Shown here one piece after another: positions 19,185 to 29,231 of a stretch of 64,000 nucleotides of DNA. Position 1 is the stretch's first letter, and each line of letters starts with the position of its first letter. Location of the stretch: assembly GCA_028280485.1 (NCBI GenBank), contig JANQLS010000198.1:1-64000 (forward strand), read 5' to 3'. The position numbers and the translations under genes are program-made. This DNA comes from Planctomycetota bacterium (lineage in GTDB: Bacteria; Planctomycetota; UBA8108; JACQVS01). The notes beneath the pieces were generated by a model. The model was not told the DNA's origin. It saw only the letters and a list, made by a program, of their open reading frames with translations, and did no database searches.

Positions 19185-20789
19185 ATGTTAATTCGAAAGT
19201 ACTTAGGTGCGATTCTCGCCGTTCTTCTCATTTCAAATAGCCTGGGGAGCGCAATTGGAAACGAGCTCACGAAGTCGAATTCATTTAAATTGCTCCTTCG
19301 ATCTGAACAAAAGGTCGACGGTGAATTCTTCAGAGCTCAATACCGAGAACAAAAATGGGCAGCCTCACAGACGGCGATTATCGTTTGTGATATGTGGGAT
19401 CTGCATCATTGTCGAAATGCTACATTCAGAGTCGCTGAGGTTGCACCTCGGCTCAATCGTTTTGTACAAGAAGCGAGACGGCGGGGAGCAGTGATTATTC
19501 ATGCTCCTTCAAGTTGTATGAAGTTTTACCAAGATCACCCGGCTCGTAAGAGAGCCATCGATGCCCCAAAGGCTGATTTTCATCCAAAAGACATCGGGAA
19601 ATGGTGTACCGATATCCCATCCGAGAAAGGCATTACTTTCCCCGTCGATCACAGCGATGGTGGATGTGATTCAGTGGGGGAGATCCAATCTAATTTTGCC
19701 AAAGAGCTTAAGCTTAAAGGACGCAATCCGGGTTCGCCCTGGATCCGGCAAATTTCAACGATCGGAATCAACAAGGATGATTACATCAGTGATAACGGTC
19801 ACGAGATTTGGAATATTTTGACCGTTCACGGTATTAAAAACGTCATGGTGACCGGGGTTCACACCAACATGTGTGTTTTAGGGCGGCCCTTCGGTTTACG
19901 TCAAATGTCGAAAAACGGTAAGAACACCGTTTTGGTTCGGGATTTAACCGACACGATGTACAACCCCCAAAAACGTCCTTTCTTAAATCACTTTCGGGGA
20001 ACGGATCGAGTGATTCAACACATCGAACGCTTTGTTTGCTCGACTATCACTTCCGATCAAGTCCTTGGGGGAACTTCGTTTAAGTTCAATAAGGATAAAG
20101 ATCACTCTCGAATCGTTTTCGTCGTTGGAGAGCGAGAATACAAAACGGAAAGAACGCTTCCCGTGTTCGTGGCGAAGTATTTAGAACCCTTAGGCTACAA
20201 ATGTGATTTTGTTCATGCGAGTCAGAAAGATCGCAATGCGTTTCCAGGATTAAAGCTCATCGAGGAAGCCGACTTACTCTTTTTAAGCGTCCGTCGAAGG
20301 TCTTTACATAAAGATCAGCTTCAGTTGATTAAAAATCACTTGGAAAAAGGAAAGCCTCTCGTTGGTATTCGAACTTCCAGTCATGCCTTCGGGAAAGATT
20401 CGAAAAATAAGGATCAAGTGGCCTGGCATAGTTTCGATGAGGATATTCTTGGCGCCAAGTACAAAGGTCATTACGGTAAGCAGAAAAAAGGTGAACCTCC
20501 TCTTCAAGCGCATCGGGTGAAAGGAAGTGAACAACATCCCATCCTCAAGGGAGTGGCTGAAAAACCCTTTAATGTCTTAACCCATCTCTACAAAACCCAA
20601 GATGTACAAAGTACCGTAACGGGGCTTTTAGATGGAAAAGTTGGAGATAAACTTTCCGAATTGATGGCTTGGACCAACGAATCCAAAGGAAGAAGAGTTT
20701 TTTACACCACCTTAGGCGGCGTTGAAGATTTTGCGATTGAAGATTTCAATCGGATGCTCGTCAATGCGGTGAAGTGGTGTTTAAGGTAG
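19185..20789 (+). CDS. Secreted fusion: isochorismatase-like cysteine hydrolase plus ThuA-like domain
   Basis: TAIIVCDMWDLHHC...NVMVTGVHTNMCVLGRPFGLRQM; then VVGEREYKTERTLPVF..GIRTSSHAF...HPILKGV...GRRVFYTTLGGVEDF. Confidence 0.87.
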   Translation: MLIRKYLGAILAVLLISNSLGSAIGNELTKSNSFKLLLRSEQKVDGEFFRAQYREQKWAASQTAIIVCDMWDLHHCRNATFRVAEVAPRLNRFVQEARRRGAVIIHAPSSCMKFYQDHPARKRAIDAPKADFHPKDIGKWCTDIPSEKGITFPVDHSDGGCDSVGEIQSNFAKELKLKGRNPGSPWIRQISTIGINKDDYISDNGHEIWNILTVHGIKNVMVTGVHTNMCVLGRPFGLRQMSKNGKNTVLVRDLTDTMYNPQKRPFLNHFRGTDRVIQHIERFVCSTITSDQVLGGTSFKFNKDKDHSRIVFVVGEREYKTERTLPVFVAKYLEPLGYKCDFVHASQKDRNAFPGLKLIEEADLLFLSVRRRSLHKDQLQLIKNHLEKGKPLVGIRTSSHAFGKDSKNKDQVAWHSFDEDILGAKYKGHYGKQKKGEPPLQAHRVKGSEQHPILKGVAEKPFNVLTHLYKTQDVQSTVTGLLDGKVGDKLSELMAWTNESKGRRVFYTTLGGVEDFAIEDFNRMLVNAVKWCLR

Positions 20790-21041
20790 CAGGCACAGCA
20801 ATGATGGTCGTTTCACTCCATCGTGCAAGCTCGCCTTTGGCTCACGCACTCCCTAAAGGAAGATAGGTGTCAAAGTTGCTGGTTCACCCTGTGTGCCGTT
20901 CGAAGCCAGTACGTAAAGCTTAATTCCGTTTAAAGAACAGTCATGCAGTGCTTGCATTCCTTGTCTACATGTGGCTTAAACCTTTATCAATTATAAGAAA
21001 AAACGGCACACAGCGTGTGCCTACTACGCTAAAGGATAACT

Positions 21042-21623
21042 ATGGTACTCACACCTTCAACGATGGTGGAATTAGGGACTCAAGCTCCTGATTTCGCCTT
21101 GCCGTCTACTGATGGTTCTACGGTCACTCGAGAAGATTTTTCGGGAAAACCGCTCTTGGTTGCATTTATCTGTAACCACTGTCCTTTTGTCATTCATCTA
21201 AGAGATCATCTGGCCGCTACTGCGAAAACTTATCAAGAAAAAGGAGTTGCCGTGGTAGCCGTAAGCGCGAATAACATCGAGACCCATCCCGATGATAGCC
21301 CGGAGAAGATGAAGGAAGAAGTTGCGAACGTGGGATACACCTTTCCTTATCTTTACGATGAATCTCAAGAAGTCGCAAAAGCTTATAAGGCCGCTTGCAC
21401 TCCAGATTTCTTTCTTTACGATCAAAACCATCAGTTGGTCTATCGTGGCCAATACGATTCCAGTCGACCCGAAAAGGGAGAACCTACCGGTGAAGATTTG
21501 ATCGCGGCTTTAGATGCGGTCGTCGCTGGAGAGCCCGCGGTTGCGGATCAAAAGAATAGCATGGGTTGTAATATCAAGTGGAAGCCCGGCAATGAACCGG
21601 AGTATTTCAATCCCGGGAAGTGA
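21042..21623 (+). CDS. Thioredoxin family/redoxin protein (AhpC-TSA-like)
   Basis: APDFALPSTDGSTVTREDFSGKPLLVAFICNHCPFVIHLRDHL. Confidence 0.9.
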   Translation: MVLTPSTMVELGTQAPDFALPSTDGSTVTREDFSGKPLLVAFICNHCPFVIHLRDHLAATAKTYQEKGVAVVAVSANNIETHPDDSPEKMKEEVANVGYTFPYLYDESQEVAKAYKAACTPDFFLYDQNHQLVYRGQYDSSRPEKGEPTGEDLIAALDAVVAGEPAVADQKNSMGCNIKWKPGNEPEYFNPGK

Positions 21624-21650
21624 TTGCTATCAAGCGATTTGATATACATA

Positions 21651-21725
21651 CTTAACTAACCCGAAGCGCTAGCGAGGGCCGGAATGAAAACCTTGGCCCC
21701 TCGCTAGCGCTTCGGGCTAGTTAAG
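21651..21725. repeat. Inverted-repeat element, family A
   Basis: cttaactaacccgaagcgctagcgagggcc / ggcccctcgctagcgcttcgggctagttaag, one mismatch. Confidence 0.9.
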
Positions 21726-21787
21726 TTGAGAGCTTAAAAGTCACAGCCTTTAAATGTGTCGAATACCTTTAAAAAAGGAACTTATCT

Positions 21788-23527
21788 TTGAACGAAGAAA
21801 CCCAAACCCCTTCTCCTGAAAAGCAAGGCGGCTTTTTAAACTTTGTTGAGAAGGTCGGCAACATTCTTCCCGATCCCACTACCTTGTTTGTGTTGGGAAC
21901 GATTTTCATTTTAATCCTTTCCCACATTGCTTTTGTGGGTGAGTGGGAAGTGAAACAAGAGCTTCCTGAAGCAATAATGGAAACCGTGACTGTCGATGGT
22001 CAAGAAGTGACTCGCCCTAAACTCGATGAAAATGGCGAACCCATCGTAAATTGGAAGGCAACCGGGAAGAGTTTCAAAGCTACGAGCTTACTTGATCGGG
22101 ATGGGTTCTTTTGGGTGATCGATAACCTCGTCGACAACTTTATGGATTTCGCCCCTCTAGGGGTCGTTCTCGTAGGAATGTTGGGTATCGGCTTATCTGA
22201 AAAAGTGGGATTGATCGCAGCGATCTTAAAAGCCTTCCTCTTGATTGTTCCAAAGAGTTTGTTAACCCCTGCAATGATCTTTATGGGGATCATGTCTTCG
22301 ATGGGTTTGGATGCCGGATATGTAGTTCTTCCTCCATTAGCTGCAGCTCTTTATAAATCAGTGGGACGGTCGCCACTCGCCGGTTTGGCAGCTGTTTTTG
22401 CGGGGGTGGCAGCTGGATTTAACGCGAACCTCTTTATCACCGGTTTAGATCCGATGTTAGCGGCGTTTTCCAACACGGGAGCGCAATTGATCAATCCTGA
22501 CTACCAAGTCTCTCCTACGAGTAACTGGTTCTTTTTAATCGTTTCAACCTTCGTCATTACTCTTGTGGGCTGGGCGACTACCTCGATGATTGTGGAGAAA
22601 CGTTTAAAAGGCAAATCCCCTGAAGACGGGGGGCCCGTAATTCCTACCAAGGAAGAATTAGAGCAGCAAGAGATGAAGCCTGAGGAGAAATCAGGATTAA
22701 TCGTTGCGGGAATTACCTTCTTTGTAATGTTAGGTTTGATCCTCGTATTTAAGTTTTGGGGAAGCTACGAATTAGTTGACGGGAAGCGTCAATACACTGG
22801 CGGTTTCCTCTACGATATTACACTCGATCCAGATAAAGCGCACGAATACCCCGAAGGCTTTAAAGAGGCAACATTCCCTCGTTGGGTTTCGAGTATCGTT
22901 CCTCTCTTGTTTTTATGCTTCCTTTCACCGGGCATCGCCTACGGAATTAAGCTTAAAAAGATTAAGAATGATAAAGATATCGCCAAGCTACTGATCGAAA
23001 GTATTGCCAACATGGCCCCGATTATCGTTTTGTCGTTCTTTGCCGCTCAGTTTATTTCTGGGTTCAAGCATTCGGGATTAGGTCAAATGCTGGCGCTATC
23101 CGGTGGGCAATTCCTGGGGCAAGCCGAGCTCTCTCCGATGCTCTTAATCGTGGCCTTTATCTTGGTAACTTTCATATTCAATTTGCTGATTGGGTCGATG
23201 TCGGCGAAGTACGCTCTCTTCGCTCCTATCTTCGTTCCCATGTTTATGTTGGTGGGGATCAGTCCTGAGCTGACTCAGGCGGCCTATCGAATTGGAGATT
23301 CAACGAGTAATATCATCACGCCCTTGAATCCCTACATGATTATTGTTCTCGTCTTCATGCAAAAACTGGTACCGAGAGGCGGAACCGGAACTTTGATTGC
23401 CACTATGCTTCCTTACACCGTGGTCTTTACCATCGTTTGGACGATTCTCTTGTTACTTTGGATGTTCTTCGGCATTCCATTAGGTCCCGAGAGCCAACTC
23501 TGGTACTCACCCGGAGGTGGAGGATAG
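21788..23527 (+). CDS. AbgT family transporter (p-aminobenzoyl-glutamate transporter-like)
   Basis: FLNFVEKVGNILPDPTTLFVLGTIFI; RIGDSTSNIITPLNPYMIIVLVFMQK; TTG start. Confidence 0.92.
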   Translation: MNEETQTPSPEKQGGFLNFVEKVGNILPDPTTLFVLGTIFILILSHIAFVGEWEVKQELPEAIMETVTVDGQEVTRPKLDENGEPIVNWKATGKSFKATSLLDRDGFFWVIDNLVDNFMDFAPLGVVLVGMLGIGLSEKVGLIAAILKAFLLIVPKSLLTPAMIFMGIMSSMGLDAGYVVLPPLAAALYKSVGRSPLAGLAAVFAGVAAGFNANLFITGLDPMLAAFSNTGAQLINPDYQVSPTSNWFFLIVSTFVITLVGWATTSMIVEKRLKGKSPEDGGPVIPTKEELEQQEMKPEEKSGLIVAGITFFVMLGLILVFKFWGSYELVDGKRQYTGGFLYDITLDPDKAHEYPEGFKEATFPRWVSSIVPLLFLCFLSPGIAYGIKLKKIKNDKDIAKLLIESIANMAPIIVLSFFAAQFISGFKHSGLGQMLALSGGQFLGQAELSPMLLIVAFILVTFIFNLLIGSMSAKYALFAPIFVPMFMLVGISPELTQAAYRIGDSTSNIITPLNPYMIIVLVFMQKLVPRGGTGTLIATMLPYTVVFTIVWTILLLLWMFFGIPLGPESQLWYSPGGGG

Positions 23528-23536
23528 TCATTAGCT

Positions 23537-24856
23537 ATGGGGAATAAAAACAGTAAAAACCACGTGCCTTCAAAGAAGCTGACCATCGCATTTCTCATCG
23601 TCGGTCTGCTTCTTTGGGGAGCTTGGTTTGCGGTGGGTATTCCTTCGAGGCTGAGTTCTCCTTTTCTAGGAGTGCTCCTCTTTTTATGCTTAGTTCTATC
23701 GCGCCAATATAAAAAGTGGGGGCCACGATGGGCAAAGCTCACCCTCCTGTGGTTGTTTTTGGGAGGATCGATTTTAGCGGCTGATTTAGGATTGAGAGTC
23801 TTCGCCTGGCATTTGATCCATCCCCTTCCACAATCCCGTTGGTTTCGAGAGTGGCCGGAGAATCCCGATCTCTATCGATATGAGCCGCTTAAGAAATTTA
23901 GCGGTGAGAGTTTTGGGGATTTGGCGTCGATGATCCCGGGTACCAGTTACCGACAAAATCGTCATGTCGAATTTGAAACCGATGAACTGGGCTTCCTCAA
24001 TCCTCCAGGGGCAAAGGATAAAGAGTTAGACTTGATCGTACTCGGTGACTCTTACGCTGCGGGCTTAACTTCGGATCGATCGAAAACTTGGGTAGATACA
24101 TTAAGATCACAAAATGGGTACTCGCTTTATAACCTCTCCTTACCCAGTGGGCCTTCCCAGCAATTGCTGACTTTGAAGTACACCCTTCCTCAACTTAAAC
24201 CTAAGCCGGGAGCGGTTCTCCTTTGGACTCTGTTTGAGGGAAACGATCTCGATGATAAGTATTTGGATTACTATGATCCTAAAGAGCCTCCAAGCGCATT
24301 CGAAAAATTTAAAGTGCATTGGTCGGGTTTTCGGGGTCGCTCTCCCCTTCGGATGTTGTTGCGTCGTTCCAAAAAAAGAAACAACGATTTGGTCGTTGTG
24401 TCTCGTCAACTGATGCAAAAACGCGGAGAGTTTTTTTTGTACTTCAGGCCTTACTTTGAACGCACTTTAAGAACCGAGGAGGAAGTTCAAAAACACAATA
24501 ATGGGCCGGAACTCTTCGGAGCTGTCTTTGATCAGATGCAAAAATATGCTCTCGAAAATCAGCTTCGACTGATCGTCATGACCTTTCCAAGTAAAGAATC
24601 TATCTACCGAACTTTCATTTCCACGAGACCCGATGTGAAATCTCAATTTGGGTTCATGAAGGTTACTCAACGCGAGTGTGAGGAAAAACACCTAGATTTT
24701 TTAAATCCAACCCCTCTCCTCCTTTGGGAGGCGAAGAACAAATGGGGCAATCAGGGGGAGCTTTTTTGGTGGAAGGATGACAGTCACTTCAATCATGCGG
24801 GCGAGGCTTGGGTTGCTGATTTTGTAGTAAAAGAGTTGAAGAAGCTTGGGATTTGA
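23537..24856 (+). CDS. SGNH/GDSL-type hydrolase, membrane-anchored
   Basis: LIVLGDSYAAG block and C-terminal DDSHFNHAG; N-terminal TM segments. Confidence 0.7.
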   Translation: MGNKNSKNHVPSKKLTIAFLIVGLLLWGAWFAVGIPSRLSSPFLGVLLFLCLVLSRQYKKWGPRWAKLTLLWLFLGGSILAADLGLRVFAWHLIHPLPQSRWFREWPENPDLYRYEPLKKFSGESFGDLASMIPGTSYRQNRHVEFETDELGFLNPPGAKDKELDLIVLGDSYAAGLTSDRSKTWVDTLRSQNGYSLYNLSLPSGPSQQLLTLKYTLPQLKPKPGAVLLWTLFEGNDLDDKYLDYYDPKEPPSAFEKFKVHWSGFRGRSPLRMLLRRSKKRNNDLVVVSRQLMQKRGEFFLYFRPYFERTLRTEEEVQKHNNGPELFGAVFDQMQKYALENQLRLIVMTFPSKESIYRTFISTRPDVKSQFGFMKVTQRECEEKHLDFLNPTPLLLWEAKNKWGNQGELFWWKDDSHFNHAGEAWVADFVVKELKKLGI

Positions 24857-25285
24857 ATCTCGGGTAGACTTCTTAAGTCATTATATATTTGAAGCTTAGG
24901 GTGTTTTTTGCCTCTGGTTCAGGGTGGGGATTTTCGGTCTCTCTATTGATATCTCACCCCTCCTATTCTCGCCACTTACCTAAATGAATGAAAATGAATG
25001 ACTTAAATCTTCCGAATCCAAATTTTAATCTCTTTTAATGATCGAATTGCTTCTGGAAGCCAAGTTCCAGATAAATATAATGTTAGCCAGATGTTCCAGG
25101 GCGAGGGAGGCCTAATACAATCACAACCTGTGAATGAATTAAGGTTTATCAAAACACATAGGTATTTGGAGTCGAGGCTGAGCTGAATTAATGGCCAACC
25201 CTAATTCAGTGGGCCGTCACCCCAACCGATCGAAGAGATAGACTCGAAGAGTTATACCCGAAGAAAAGAAGGTAAGTACTTCAGT

Positions 25286-26815
25286 TTGAAGAATACTGAA
25301 ACCCCTACCCCCATCGACCTCGCCGTCAAAGAGAAGCCCCAACAAACATCAACGGTGGATCGCTCGACTCCACTGCTTGAACCGGGGTATTCTACCGAGG
25401 CCCTTAAGGCTCCTTCCAAACCTTTCCCTTATGTCATGCGTTGGGTGACCAACGCAATCATGATGGTGGTCGGGTCTTCTGCAGCTCTCGCCATCTCATT
25501 GTCCTTGGCTGGAATGATCCGCTGGATGATTAAAGGCGAAGCGATGATTCCTGATTTAGCATGGGCGGCGATCATCATTTGGCCGGTGGCTTCAATTATC
25601 TTCCGGCTCGTTCCGGGTTGGGGTCTAGGAGCGGTAGAAGAGGTGAGAAGAACTATTCTTCTTTGGGCGGGCTTGTTCGGTACTACAGCTCTTGTTTTGT
25701 TCTTTTCAAAAACAGGAGCCGACTTCAGTCGTTTAACCCTTTCGATCGCGTTTACCTTAGCTCTTCCTGCACTCTTGATCGCCCGAATTCAGGTGAAGCG
25801 GATTTTAATCCGAGCTGGGATTTGGGGATTGCCCACCGTCGTTTATGGTGCGGGGCATACGGGTGAAAAAGTGGTCGAAATCCTTCGCAAGGAGCGAGGA
25901 CTTGGCTTTGCTCCTATAGGCTTTTTTGAAGACAAACCTGAAGCTCCCGCTCTCAATGGTAAGCAGGGTCATCAACTCTTAGGTCGATCTGACTCCTACA
26001 CCGATCAAGCTCCCGTGGCGATCTTAGCGATGCCGGGAGTCGCCAGCGAACGAATAGCCGAGCTATTAGAAGGACCCTTATCGATCTATCGAAAGGTGAT
26101 CATTATTCCTGATCTTTTTGACGCCCCTTCATTGTGGGTTAAACCGAGAGATCTATTAGGAGTGATCGGATTAGAGGTTTCGAGTAACCTTTCGAACCCT
26201 ATCGCTCGTATCATCAAGCGTTCATCCGATTGGTTCATCACCTTAGCCTTCAGCCCTATCTGGATTCCTCTCTGTGTGATCATCGCCGGATTGATTTGGT
26301 TGGAAGATCGGAAGAATCCCTTCTTCACTCAAATCCGGTTGGGCTTGGGAAAGAAAGCTTTTCCCATGTTTAAGTTCCGAACGATGCTGGTGGACGCGGA
26401 TAAGGTTTTAAAAGATCGGTTGGAAGAAGATCCTGAACTTAAAGCAGAATGGGAAGAAGAGAAGAAACTTAAAAATGATCCGCGAGTAACGAAGCTCGGG
26501 ACATTTTTGAGGCGCACTTCTCTCGATGAATTACCTCAACTCATCAATGTCCTCAGGGGAGAGATCTCATTGGTGGGACCTCGACCTTTGCCCAAATATC
26601 ATTATCGAGATTTATCGGGACGGGCTCGTCGATTGAGGGAACAAGTACGCCCCGGGATTACTGGCTTGTGGCAAGTGTCAGGAAGAAGTGATCTCGGGAC
26701 TTCGGGAATGGAGAGATGGGACCCTTACTACGTTAGGAATTGGTCGATTTGGTTAGACGTAGTGATCCTCGTGAGGACTGTTCGTGCGGTGATCCGCAAG
26801 CAGGGTGCTCGGTAA
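25286..26815 (+). CDS. Sugar transferase, undecaprenyl-phosphate galactose phosphotransferase (WbaP)-like
   Basis: N-terminal TM bundle; VVYGAGHTGEKVVEIL; MFKFRTMLVDADK, RRTSLDELPQLINVLRGEISLVGPRPL, ITGLWQVSGRSDL; TTG start. Confidence 0.94.
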   Translation: MKNTETPTPIDLAVKEKPQQTSTVDRSTPLLEPGYSTEALKAPSKPFPYVMRWVTNAIMMVVGSSAALAISLSLAGMIRWMIKGEAMIPDLAWAAIIIWPVASIIFRLVPGWGLGAVEEVRRTILLWAGLFGTTALVLFFSKTGADFSRLTLSIAFTLALPALLIARIQVKRILIRAGIWGLPTVVYGAGHTGEKVVEILRKERGLGFAPIGFFEDKPEAPALNGKQGHQLLGRSDSYTDQAPVAILAMPGVASERIAELLEGPLSIYRKVIIIPDLFDAPSLWVKPRDLLGVIGLEVSSNLSNPIARIIKRSSDWFITLAFSPIWIPLCVIIAGLIWLEDRKNPFFTQIRLGLGKKAFPMFKFRTMLVDADKVLKDRLEEDPELKAEWEEEKKLKNDPRVTKLGTFLRRTSLDELPQLINVLRGEISLVGPRPLPKYHYRDLSGRARRLREQVRPGITGLWQVSGRSDLGTSGMERWDPYYVRNWSIWLDVVILVRTVRAVIRKQGAR

Positions 26816-26917
26816 GGTTTCGCATCATCATTAAAAACAAAGATTAACTTTCACCTGGAGCGGGCGATCTACCCCGTACTGGTGGTGATGACTCGTATCT
26901 AAATTTTCGATTATCCT

Positions 26918-28531
26918 ATGTCGACTTGGTATCAAAGCCTTCACAAATCAAAATGGAAGCTTGTATTTGGCTTGATCCTCGTCGCTACTTTTTTAACGCG
27001 GTTATTTTCGTATTTATATACCTACTTGATCGCAACGGATGCGGAATACTTTTTGTGGATGGCTCAAGATTTCGCATCGGGGTCCTACACCGATGCCATC
27101 ATCAATCCGAGAGCCTACCATCCTCTTTACCCTTTTCTGATTTCCCTCGGTACGTTTGGTACACAAGCCTTCGCTGCATCGGCCTTTTGGGTTTCGATGG
27201 TTCTCTCTACATTGGCGGTCATCCCGTTCTTTTATCTAGTTAAGGATGTCTTCGATGTGAGAGTGGCTCTGTTCACTTCTCTTTTGTATGCCTTGAGTCC
27301 TCGACTTCTACAGTTGGGCGGGGATACGATGAACGACAGCTCTTTCCATCTCTTCTTTTTGTGCGCGGTCACATTTTTCTGGTATGGGTTTAGAAAACAA
27401 AAACCGTGGTTGGGAATCTTCGCAGGGGTGTTTGCGACATGTGCCTACTTGACGAGAGTTGAAGGCATTTTCCTGCTTGTCGGACTCTGTTTCTTTTCTT
27501 TTTCGGCGTGGCTCTTTATGAGAAGAGCAGAAGGATTTCGGCTTTCTAAGTTGATCAGCTTGCTGGTGATTTTTATCGCGGCGCATCTAGTCTCTTCACT
27601 TCCTTATATTCATCAGATTAAAAAATTTAGCGGGCGGTGGCACTTCACCATGAAGTCATCTATGCCTGGGACCGTTTCTCCTTATTACATTACGCCGGAA
27701 AAATACGGTTGGTCGAATCTTACCGATGAAACCCCCATCGCTCCTCCCGCGAAGCCCAGCCGAATTGAAAGAATCAAAAATGAATCCGGTGTGTTTCTGG
27801 GTTCGGTTCGCGTGTTTTTTAAGTATTCGATTCGAGGGGGTGATTACGCCCATTTGCCGGTTGTCTTTTTTGGTTCATTGTTTTTTATCTATGAACTGAA
27901 AAAGAAAAGGATCGAGGCTCAAAAGATGGGGGCATATTTGTTTTTGATTTGGGTGGCCATGTTTTGGGGGGCTATCTTTGTTACCTTGTATCGTGGCCGG
28001 AATGATACCGATGTCAGGTACTATCTTACGAGTTGGATTTTCCTTTTCCCTTGGGGAGGTTATTTTTTGGATCGCCTCACGCTTCTTTCCTTTAGATTGA
28101 AGAGTAAAGCTTTAGGCAATTTCATTCCGATCACCTGTGTCTTGATTCTAATCGGCGGAAGCATCGTTCCTCTCATTCGACCGAAGAGAGAAGATCAAGT
28201 TTTGATGATCGAGGCAGGAAGGATGATTCAGGATCTACACGGGAAAGCCGAAATGCCGCGATTGCTCGTGACGAGAGAGAAATTCGCATTTTACGCGGGG
28301 TCGCGTTCCTACGAAGCCATTCGGGGGAGTTATGAGCAAATCTTAAACATTGCTAAATTGAAAAAAACTGAATATATAGTGGGATATAAACGAGATTTCT
28401 TAAATTTAGATCCAAGCTGGATTGAAAAAATAGAACCCGAAAAGCTAACTCTACTTAAGATTGAGAACTCGGATCCCGAAGAGGTTTACGATGTTCTCGT
28501 CTATCGCGTGCAAGATGTCGTCTGGAACTAG
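26918..28531 (+). CDS. Glycosyltransferase family 39-like membrane protein
   Basis: Multi-TM; TDAEYFLWMAQDFASGSYTDA..YHPLYPFLISL. Confidence 0.72.
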   Translation: MSTWYQSLHKSKWKLVFGLILVATFLTRLFSYLYTYLIATDAEYFLWMAQDFASGSYTDAIINPRAYHPLYPFLISLGTFGTQAFAASAFWVSMVLSTLAVIPFFYLVKDVFDVRVALFTSLLYALSPRLLQLGGDTMNDSSFHLFFLCAVTFFWYGFRKQKPWLGIFAGVFATCAYLTRVEGIFLLVGLCFFSFSAWLFMRRAEGFRLSKLISLLVIFIAAHLVSSLPYIHQIKKFSGRWHFTMKSSMPGTVSPYYITPEKYGWSNLTDETPIAPPAKPSRIERIKNESGVFLGSVRVFFKYSIRGGDYAHLPVVFFGSLFFIYELKKKRIEAQKMGAYLFLIWVAMFWGAIFVTLYRGRNDTDVRYYLTSWIFLFPWGGYFLDRLTLLSFRLKSKALGNFIPITCVLILIGGSIVPLIRPKREDQVLMIEAGRMIQDLHGKAEMPRLLVTREKFAFYAGSRSYEAIRGSYEQILNIAKLKKTEYIVGYKRDFLNLDPSWIEKIEPEKLTLLKIENSDPEEVYDVLVYRVQDVVWN

Positions 28532-28558
28532 TGTGTCGGCTAAAGATCGCCCTTCAAT

Positions 28559-29224
28559 ATGAAATTAACCTTCAAGAACATCACCAGGGTACTCGCTCAC
28601 CGCTTGATGCTGACGCGGCAGAGCCGTCGTGTACGACCTTGGTTTCGGGTCGACGGCGATAACACATTAAGACTCGATTATCCTCTGAATCGCGATTCGA
28701 TCGTTTTCGATGTGGGTGGCTATCACGGTGATTTTGCTCAGAAGCTTTATGAACGTCAGCCCTGTAAAATTTTTATCTTCGAGCCCGTTCCTCAGTTCTA
28801 CGAACATATTCATGAACGATTCAGTGGGCAGCCAGATATTCAAGTCTTCCCCTTTGGTTTAGCGGGGAAATCAGAACACACCAAAATCCATCTCGACCTC
28901 GATCGATCTTCTGTATTTGCAACGGAAGAAGAAGGAATTTCAATCGAACTTAAAAGCGTTAAGGACTTCTTTGAAGAGAACTCCGTTGAGCATGTCGATT
29001 TGATGAAGATCAATATCGAGGGAGCCGAGTACGATCTTTTAGAGCACATCTTTGACTGCGAGCTTCAGCATCATTTCGATCACTTACAAATTCAGTTTCA
29101 TGATTTTGTGTCGGAGGCTGAAAGTCGAATGCTCAAGATTCAAAAACGCTTAGAAGAGACTCATTCACTTCAGTGGCAATATAAATTCGTTTGGGAGAGT
29201 TGGAAGCGTAAGCTCTCCAGTTAA
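28559..29224 (+). CDS. FkbM family methyltransferase
   Basis: DSIVFDVGGYHGDFAQKLYER; VDLMKINIEGAEYDLLEHI. Confidence 0.88.
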   Translation: MKLTFKNITRVLAHRLMLTRQSRRVRPWFRVDGDNTLRLDYPLNRDSIVFDVGGYHGDFAQKLYERQPCKIFIFEPVPQFYEHIHERFSGQPDIQVFPFGLAGKSEHTKIHLDLDRSSVFATEEEGISIELKSVKDFFEENSVEHVDLMKINIEGAEYDLLEHIFDCELQHHFDHLQIQFHDFVSEAESRMLKIQKRLEETHSLQWQYKFVWESWKRKLSS

Positions 29225-29231
29225 AAGTGAA

